From positions 1-8,846 of the forward strand of contig JANWJA010000120.1 of assembly GCA_025449615.1 (NCBI GenBank): 8,846 nt of DNA. The letters run 5' to 3'. A program made the position numbers and the translations under genes. How positions within the stretch are numbered: the first letter of the stretch is position 1; each line of letters begins with the position of its first letter. This stretch comes from Methyloceanibacter sp. Lineage in GTDB: Bacteria; Pseudomonadota; Alphaproteobacteria; Rhizobiales; Methyloligellaceae. The notes beneath the pieces were generated by a model, which saw only the letters and a program-made list of their open reading frames with translations, was not told where the DNA came from and ran no database searches. This document shows positions 5,385 through 8,846 of the stretch, one piece after another.

Positions 5385-6482
5385 ATGACCGAAGCGACCG
5401 CAAAGTTGTTCAAGACGCGCACATCGCGCCGCTCAATTCTAAAGGGTCTCGGCGTTGCCGCGATCGGTATCAGTCTCTCCGGCAAAAAATATCCCGCCTG
5501 GGCGGCCGAGGAAAAGAAGCTGAACCTCTATAACTGGGACACCTATATCGGCGAGACCACGCTCGAGGACTTCAAGGAAGCGAGCGGTATCGACGTCAAT
5601 ATGAGCCTGTTCGCCACCAACGACGAACTGTTTGCCAAATTGCGTGCGGGCAATCCAGGCTTCGACGTCATCGTTCCGGGCAGCGAGTTCGTCGAACGCA
5701 TGATTCAAGCAAACATGCTGGAGCCGCTCGACCACGCCAAGATCCCGAACATCAAGAACGTCGCGCCGGAATTCATCAACGACGCGCCATACGATCCTGG
5801 CCGCAAATACAGCATGCCTTATACTTGGCTCGTGATCGGCATCGGCTATCGCAAATCCAAGGTCAAGTCGACCCCGGATAGCTGGAAGGTGCTTTTTGAT
5901 TCCGACGAGTACAAAGGCCGCATCGCCGTCATGTCGGACGCCAGCGAACTGTTCAGGAACTGCTTCAAATATCTCGGCCATTCGCTGAATGACAAATCGC
6001 CAGAGTTGTTGAAGCAGGCCGAAGCGTTGTTGATCAAGCAGAAGCCCAACATCAAGTCCTTCCACGAGGATAATGGTCAGGACCTGCTGGCCTCGGGCGA
6101 GGTCGACGTGGTGATGGAATATAACGGCGACATCGCACAAGTCATGGCCGAGGACGACGACCTCAACTTCGTCGTGCCAAAGGAAGGCGCCATGAAGCAG
6201 TCCGATACGCTGGCGATCCCGAAAGGCGCACCGCATCCGGAGAATGCCTTGGCGTTCATCAACTTCATTTTGGATGCGAAAGTCGGCGCGGAGATCTCGG
6301 AGACGATCAAATATCCGTCGCCGAACGCCGCAGCCGTGGCGTTGATGCCGGCGTCCTACAAGGACAACCCGGTGATCTTTCCGCCGGCCGATCTCATGGC
6401 GAAATGCGAATACCCGAATTATCTCGGCCCCGAATACAGCCGGATGCTCGAGGAAGCGATGACGCGCTTGCGGGCGGCCTAA
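5385..6482 (+). CDS. potF: Polyamine ABC transporter periplasmic binding protein (PotF/PotD family) with Tat-type signal
   Basis: A 365-residue periplasmic binding protein that captures putrescine or a related polyamine for the permeases. The N-terminus carries a twin-arginine signal, TSRRSILKG (13-21), a hydrophobic stretch (22-32) and a probable cut near A40/A41 in PAWAAEEKK, implying export in the folded state. The mature protein aligns well with PotF: LNLYNWDTYIG (46-56), FDVIVPGSEF (93-102), KPNIKSFH (220-227), VPKEGAM (264-270) and the C-terminal FPPADLMAK (332-340). Pocket residues kept are W51, Y54, D185, E188, D249 and D274. Positions that set putrescine or spermidine preference in PotF/PotD differ: D52, T53, E101, Y246 and Q272. 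A polyamine or diamine is still the best ligand guess because of the breakdown genes upstream, but the exact ligand is uncertain. It is the first gene of the transport half, 139 bases after gabD. Confidence 0.9.
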   Translation: MTEATAKLFKTRTSRRSILKGLGVAAIGISLSGKKYPAWAAEEKKLNLYNWDTYIGETTLEDFKEASGIDVNMSLFATNDELFAKLRAGNPGFDVIVPGSEFVERMIQANMLEPLDHAKIPNIKNVAPEFINDAPYDPGRKYSMPYTWLVIGIGYRKSKVKSTPDSWKVLFDSDEYKGRIAVMSDASELFRNCFKYLGHSLNDKSPELLKQAEALLIKQKPNIKSFHEDNGQDLLASGEVDVVMEYNGDIAQVMAEDDDLNFVVPKEGAMKQSDTLAIPKGAPHPENALAFINFILDAKVGAEISETIKYPSPNAAAVALMPASYKDNPVIFPPADLMAKCEYPNYLGPEYSRMLEEAMTRLRAA

Positions 6483-6515
6483 AGAACAGACGCCAAGCGG
6501 AGCTAGGAAAGCGGG

Positions 6516-7433
6516 ATGGCGAGCCAAAAAACAGAGCGCAGGTTGGTCTTCCTGACAACGGCACTACCACCTATCGGTTGGGTGGTGGTGTTCTTCCTCG
6601 CTCCGCTGGGCATTGTCTGGGCATATAGCTTCGGTCAGAACGTCGGGCTGACCCAAGTCGACATCAGCGGCACCTTCGCCAATTACGCACGTGCGCTGGA
6701 CCCGCTTTACTTGCAAATTTTCGCCAAGTCGATCTTCGTGGCGGCGCTGACCACATTGCTCTGTCTTATCATCGGATTTCCGGTGGCGCTCTCTATCGTG
6801 TTCGCCAGCGAGAGGTGGCGCGCGTTGATGCTGCTCTTGATCATGCTGCCGTTCTGGACAAATCTCCTGATCCGGACCTACGCGCTGATGGCCGTGCTCG
6901 GTAACGACGGTTATGTGAATATCAGTCTTGGCTGGCTTTGGAACAACGCGAGCTGGTTCATGACCCTGGTGGGTCTGCAGCCACTGGGCGAATTCAACAA
7001 GCCGCAGCTCCTCTTCAACAATTTTGCTGTCGTGGTCGGGCTCGTCTATGTGCACCTGCCCTTTATGGTGCTGCCGCTCTATGCAGCCCTAGACCGCCTC
7101 GACAAGTCGCTGATTGAGGCGAGCCTCGATCTCGGTGCCGGCCATCTTCGTACGCTGTGGTCGGTCGTGGTGCCACTGGCGCTGCCGGGCATCATTTCGG
7201 GGATCATCATCACCTTCGTTCCGGCGCTCGGTGCCTATCTCACCCCGGACCTGCTGGGCGGTCCCGACAGTCAGATGATCGCAAACGTGATCGAGCGGCA
7301 ATTCAAGCGGGCCAACGACTGGCCGTTCGGAGCGGCGCTGTCGTTCTTGCTGATGTATGCGACCTTCGCCGCGATCGCCTTGCGTGCCTATTTCTCCCGT
7401 GGCGACAAATCAGCAGAAGGGCACGTATTCTAG
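6516..7433 (+). CDS. potH: Polyamine ABC transporter permease, PotB/PotH type
   Basis: A 305-residue inner-membrane subunit of the polyamine importer. About six membrane segments can be seen, roughly 18-38, 70-97, 103-128, 168-192, 217-240 and 270-293. The cytoplasmic coupling helix that docks onto the ATPase is present as EASLDLGAGHLRTLWSVVVP (201-220), the EAA-loop signature of this permease family. The PFWTNLLIRTYALMAVLGNDG stretch (start 112) and ALGAYLTPDLLGGP (237-250) are typical of the first permease of PotABCD/PotFGHI systems. The long loop after segment three (about 130-165) is also usual for PotB/PotH. ATG at 6516 has AGGA seven bases upstream and lies 33 bases after the binding-protein stop. 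It should pair with the next gene's product to form the channel. Substrate follows from context. Confidence 0.92.
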   Translation: MASQKTERRLVFLTTALPPIGWVVVFFLAPLGIVWAYSFGQNVGLTQVDISGTFANYARALDPLYLQIFAKSIFVAALTTLLCLIIGFPVALSIVFASERWRALMLLLIMLPFWTNLLIRTYALMAVLGNDGYVNISLGWLWNNASWFMTLVGLQPLGEFNKPQLLFNNFAVVVGLVYVHLPFMVLPLYAALDRLDKSLIEASLDLGAGHLRTLWSVVVPLALPGIISGIIITFVPALGAYLTPDLLGGPDSQMIANVIERQFKRANDWPFGAALSFLLMYATFAAIALRAYFSRGDKSAEGHVF

Positions 7434-7435
7434 CC

Positions 7436-8263
7436 ATGGCCAAACGACGCGCACCTCTCGAATACAATAAGCGGTGGCAGATGCGGCTGTGGCTGTTCGG
7501 CGTCTTCTTCTTTTTATATGCACCGCTCATTGCGCTCATTGCCTTCAGTTTCAACGACTCTAAACGCACTACCGTCTGGCGCGGCTTCACCTTCAAATAC
7601 TACGACAAGTTGTTCCATAACGAAGATCTGCTGATTGCGTTTGGCAATTCCCTGATGATCGCCCTCTTGGCGACCCTGATTTCTCTAGTCATCGGCGCGC
7701 TGGCCGCCATTCTGTTGTGGCGCTATCGCTTTATCGGACGGACGGTGGTGGAGGGCGCGTTTACGCTGCCCCTTGTCGTGCCCGAAATCTGCATGGGCGT
7801 GTCCATGTTGCTGTTCTTTACCCGAGTGCTGCCATGGCCGAACGATCTACCCTGGCCGCTCAGCCTGGGCTCGATCATCATCGCCCATGTATCGTTCTGC
7901 TTCCCCTTCGTAGCCCTTGTGGTCGGTGCGCGACTGGCGAGCTTCAACAAAGAGCAAGAGGAGGCGGCGCGAGATTTGGGCGCCAATGATTGGCAGGCCT
8001 TCCGCGACGTGTTGTTGCCACACATCAAACCGGCGCTGATTGCCGGCGGTCTGCTCGCGTTCACGTTGTCGCTCGACGATTTCGTTATCACCTTCTTCAC
8101 CTCGGGCCCGAATACCATCACCTTCCCAGTGAAGATCTATTCGATGCTTCGCTTCTCGGTGACGCCGGAGGTGAACGCCGCATCCACCATGCTCATCTTG
8201 CTGACCATTCTGCTGATGGTTGTGATGATGGTGGTGCAGAGTCGTGGGCAGAAGAAGGGTTAG
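7436..8263 (+). CDS. potI: Polyamine ABC transporter permease, PotC/PotI type
   Basis: A 275-residue inner-membrane partner of the preceding permease, close to E. coli PotC (264) and PotI (281). A basic N-terminus, MAKRRAPLEYNKRWQ, is followed by about six membrane segments near 17-38, 70-95, 108-130, 145-165, 199-222 and 249-268. The EAA loop is EEAARDLGANDWQAFRDVLL (175-194). SLDDFVITFFTSGP (212-225) and TFPVKIYSMLRF (229-240) are characteristic of PotC/PotI. The start codon lies two bases after the previous TAG stop. The nearest purine-rich site, AAGGG at 7417-7421, is 14 bases away, so it is probably translated by ribosomes finishing the previous gene, giving equal amounts of the two permeases. 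No other usable start lies nearby in this frame. Confidence 0.92.
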   Translation: MAKRRAPLEYNKRWQMRLWLFGVFFFLYAPLIALIAFSFNDSKRTTVWRGFTFKYYDKLFHNEDLLIAFGNSLMIALLATLISLVIGALAAILLWRYRFIGRTVVEGAFTLPLVVPEICMGVSMLLFFTRVLPWPNDLPWPLSLGSIIIAHVSFCFPFVALVVGARLASFNKEQEEAARDLGANDWQAFRDVLLPHIKPALIAGGLLAFTLSLDDFVITFFTSGPNTITFPVKIYSMLRFSVTPEVNAASTMLILLTILLMVVMMVVQSRGQKKG

Positions 8264-8272
8264 GGGGTAGTC

Positions 8273-8846
8273 GTGGACAAAGCAACCGGCGGCACCGACG
8301 CCGCAGTCAAGCCGATCATCAGCTTCCGCAATGTTTGCAAGCGATGGGGCTCCACGGTCGGGGTCGATAATGTCAGCCTCGATATCATGCCCGGAGAGTT
8401 TTTCGCGCTGCTCGGGCCCTCCGGCTGCGGTAAGACGACGTTGCTGCGTATGCTCGCAGGCCTCGAAGTGCCAACTGAGGGCGATGTGCTGATCGATGGT
8501 CAGGATATGGACGACATTCCGCCGAACAAGCGCGCGGTGAACATGGTGTTCCAGTCCTATGCCGTGTTCCCGCATATGACGGTTGCCGACAACGTGGCCT
8601 ATGGCCTCAAGATCGATCGAGTGCCGGAAGACGAGCTCAAGGCGCGTGTCGAGGAGGGACTCGAGCTGGTGCAGCTCGGTCATCTCGGTGAACGGATGCC
8701 GGACCAATTATCCGGTGGTCAGCGCCAGCGCGTGGCGCTCGCGCGTGCGCTGGTGAAGAAGCCCAAGGTGCTTTTGCTTGATGAGCCGCTCTCGGCGCTC
8801 GATGCGAAATTGCGCGAGGCTATGCGCTTCGAGCTATCGCAATTGC
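8273..8846 (+). CDS. potG: Polyamine ABC transporter ATP-binding protein (PotA/PotG type), cut by the window edge
   Basis: The first 191 residues of the ATPase that powers the importer; the frame is still open at the last base, and PotA/PotG proteins run to about 370-380 residues. The start is GTG at 8273, with AGGGGG at 8262-8267 five bases upstream and nine bases after the permease stop. The nucleotide-binding motifs are intact: Walker [10 protein letters not shown] (48-56), Q-loop Q94 in [18 protein letters not shown], signature [15 protein letters not shown] (146-160), Walker B VLLLDEP (166-172) and the D-loop SALD (174-177). The switch histidine and the C-terminal TOBE regulatory region would lie beyond the edge. 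Sequence alone resembles many importer ATPases; the polyamine assignment comes from the permeases and binding protein beside it. Confidence 0.92.
   Translation, partial: MDKATGGTDAAVKPIISFRNVCKRWGSTVGVDNVSLDIMPGEFFALLGPSGCGKTTLLRMLAGLEVPTEGDVLIDGQDMDDIPPNKRAVNMVFQSYAVFPHMTVADNVAYGLKIDRVPEDELKARVEEGLELVQLGHLGERMPDQLSGGQRQRVALARALVKKPKVLLLDEPLSALDAKLREAMRFELSQL

Noticed and set aside
5439..6527. 362-residue minus-strand frame opposite the binding protein, and similar long antisense frames at 7847-8707 and 3635-4423
   Set aside because: All are mirror frames of clearly recognised genes, a common artefact in GC-rich DNA.
7157..7435. 93-residue upstream extension of the second permease frame
   Set aside because: It overlaps the end of the first permease in another frame and its translation is not permease-like; ATG 7436 gives the usual length.
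1..8846. Defence system, mobile element, CRISPR array or RNA gene
   Set aside because: No transposase, integrase, direct-repeat array, tRNA-like cloverleaf or rRNA sequence was seen; the genes form one ordinary metabolic and transport operon.

Overview
The window is a single block of plus-strand genes for polyamine uptake and breakdown. The DNA is GC-rich with mostly G or C in third codon positions. Protein similarity and gene style (compact operon, Tat-type leader on the binding protein) suggest an alphaproteobacterium, perhaps of the Hyphomicrobiales/Rhizobiales. That placement is an impression from the proteins, not a test.

Layout: 1-271 holds no convincing gene but has three short perfect inverted repeats, and probably contains the operon's control region. 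Then come a putrescine-type class III aminotransferase (272-1654, TTG start), a gamma-glutamyl-GABA hydrolase of the PuuD/SpuA type (1651-2385), a gamma-glutamylpolyamine synthetase of the PuuA/SpuB type (2382-3731) and a succinate-semialdehyde dehydrogenase of the GabD type (3794-5245). The first three are joined by 4-base ATGA overlaps. A 139-base gap (5246-5384) containing foldable sequence separates them from a polyamine ABC transporter: a periplasmic binding protein (5385-6482), two inner-membrane permeases (6516-7433 and 7436-8263) and an ATPase (8273 to the right edge, cut after 191 residues).

How the genes fit together: the transporter brings in putrescine or a related polyamine. The synthetase caps it with glutamate, an amino end is turned into an aldehyde and oxidised to an acid, the hydrolase removes the glutamate to release GABA, and GABA is converted through succinic semialdehyde to succinate. 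The content matches the spu cluster of Pseudomonas aeruginosa (spuA, spuB, spuC plus an ABC transporter) in a different order and with a gabD gene inserted. No PuuB-type oxidase or PuuC-type aldehyde dehydrogenase is present, so the aminotransferase and the GabD-like enzyme may cover those steps, or the enzymes lie elsewhere.

All seven complete genes are intact with their key catalytic residues. I see no mobile element, tRNA, rRNA, CRISPR array or frameshift. I did not find a clearly new system; the points worth a second look are the unusual ligand pocket of the binding protein, the hybrid pathway make-up, the TTG start, the upstream palindromes, the foldable boundary after gabD and a tiny leader-like ORF before gabD.
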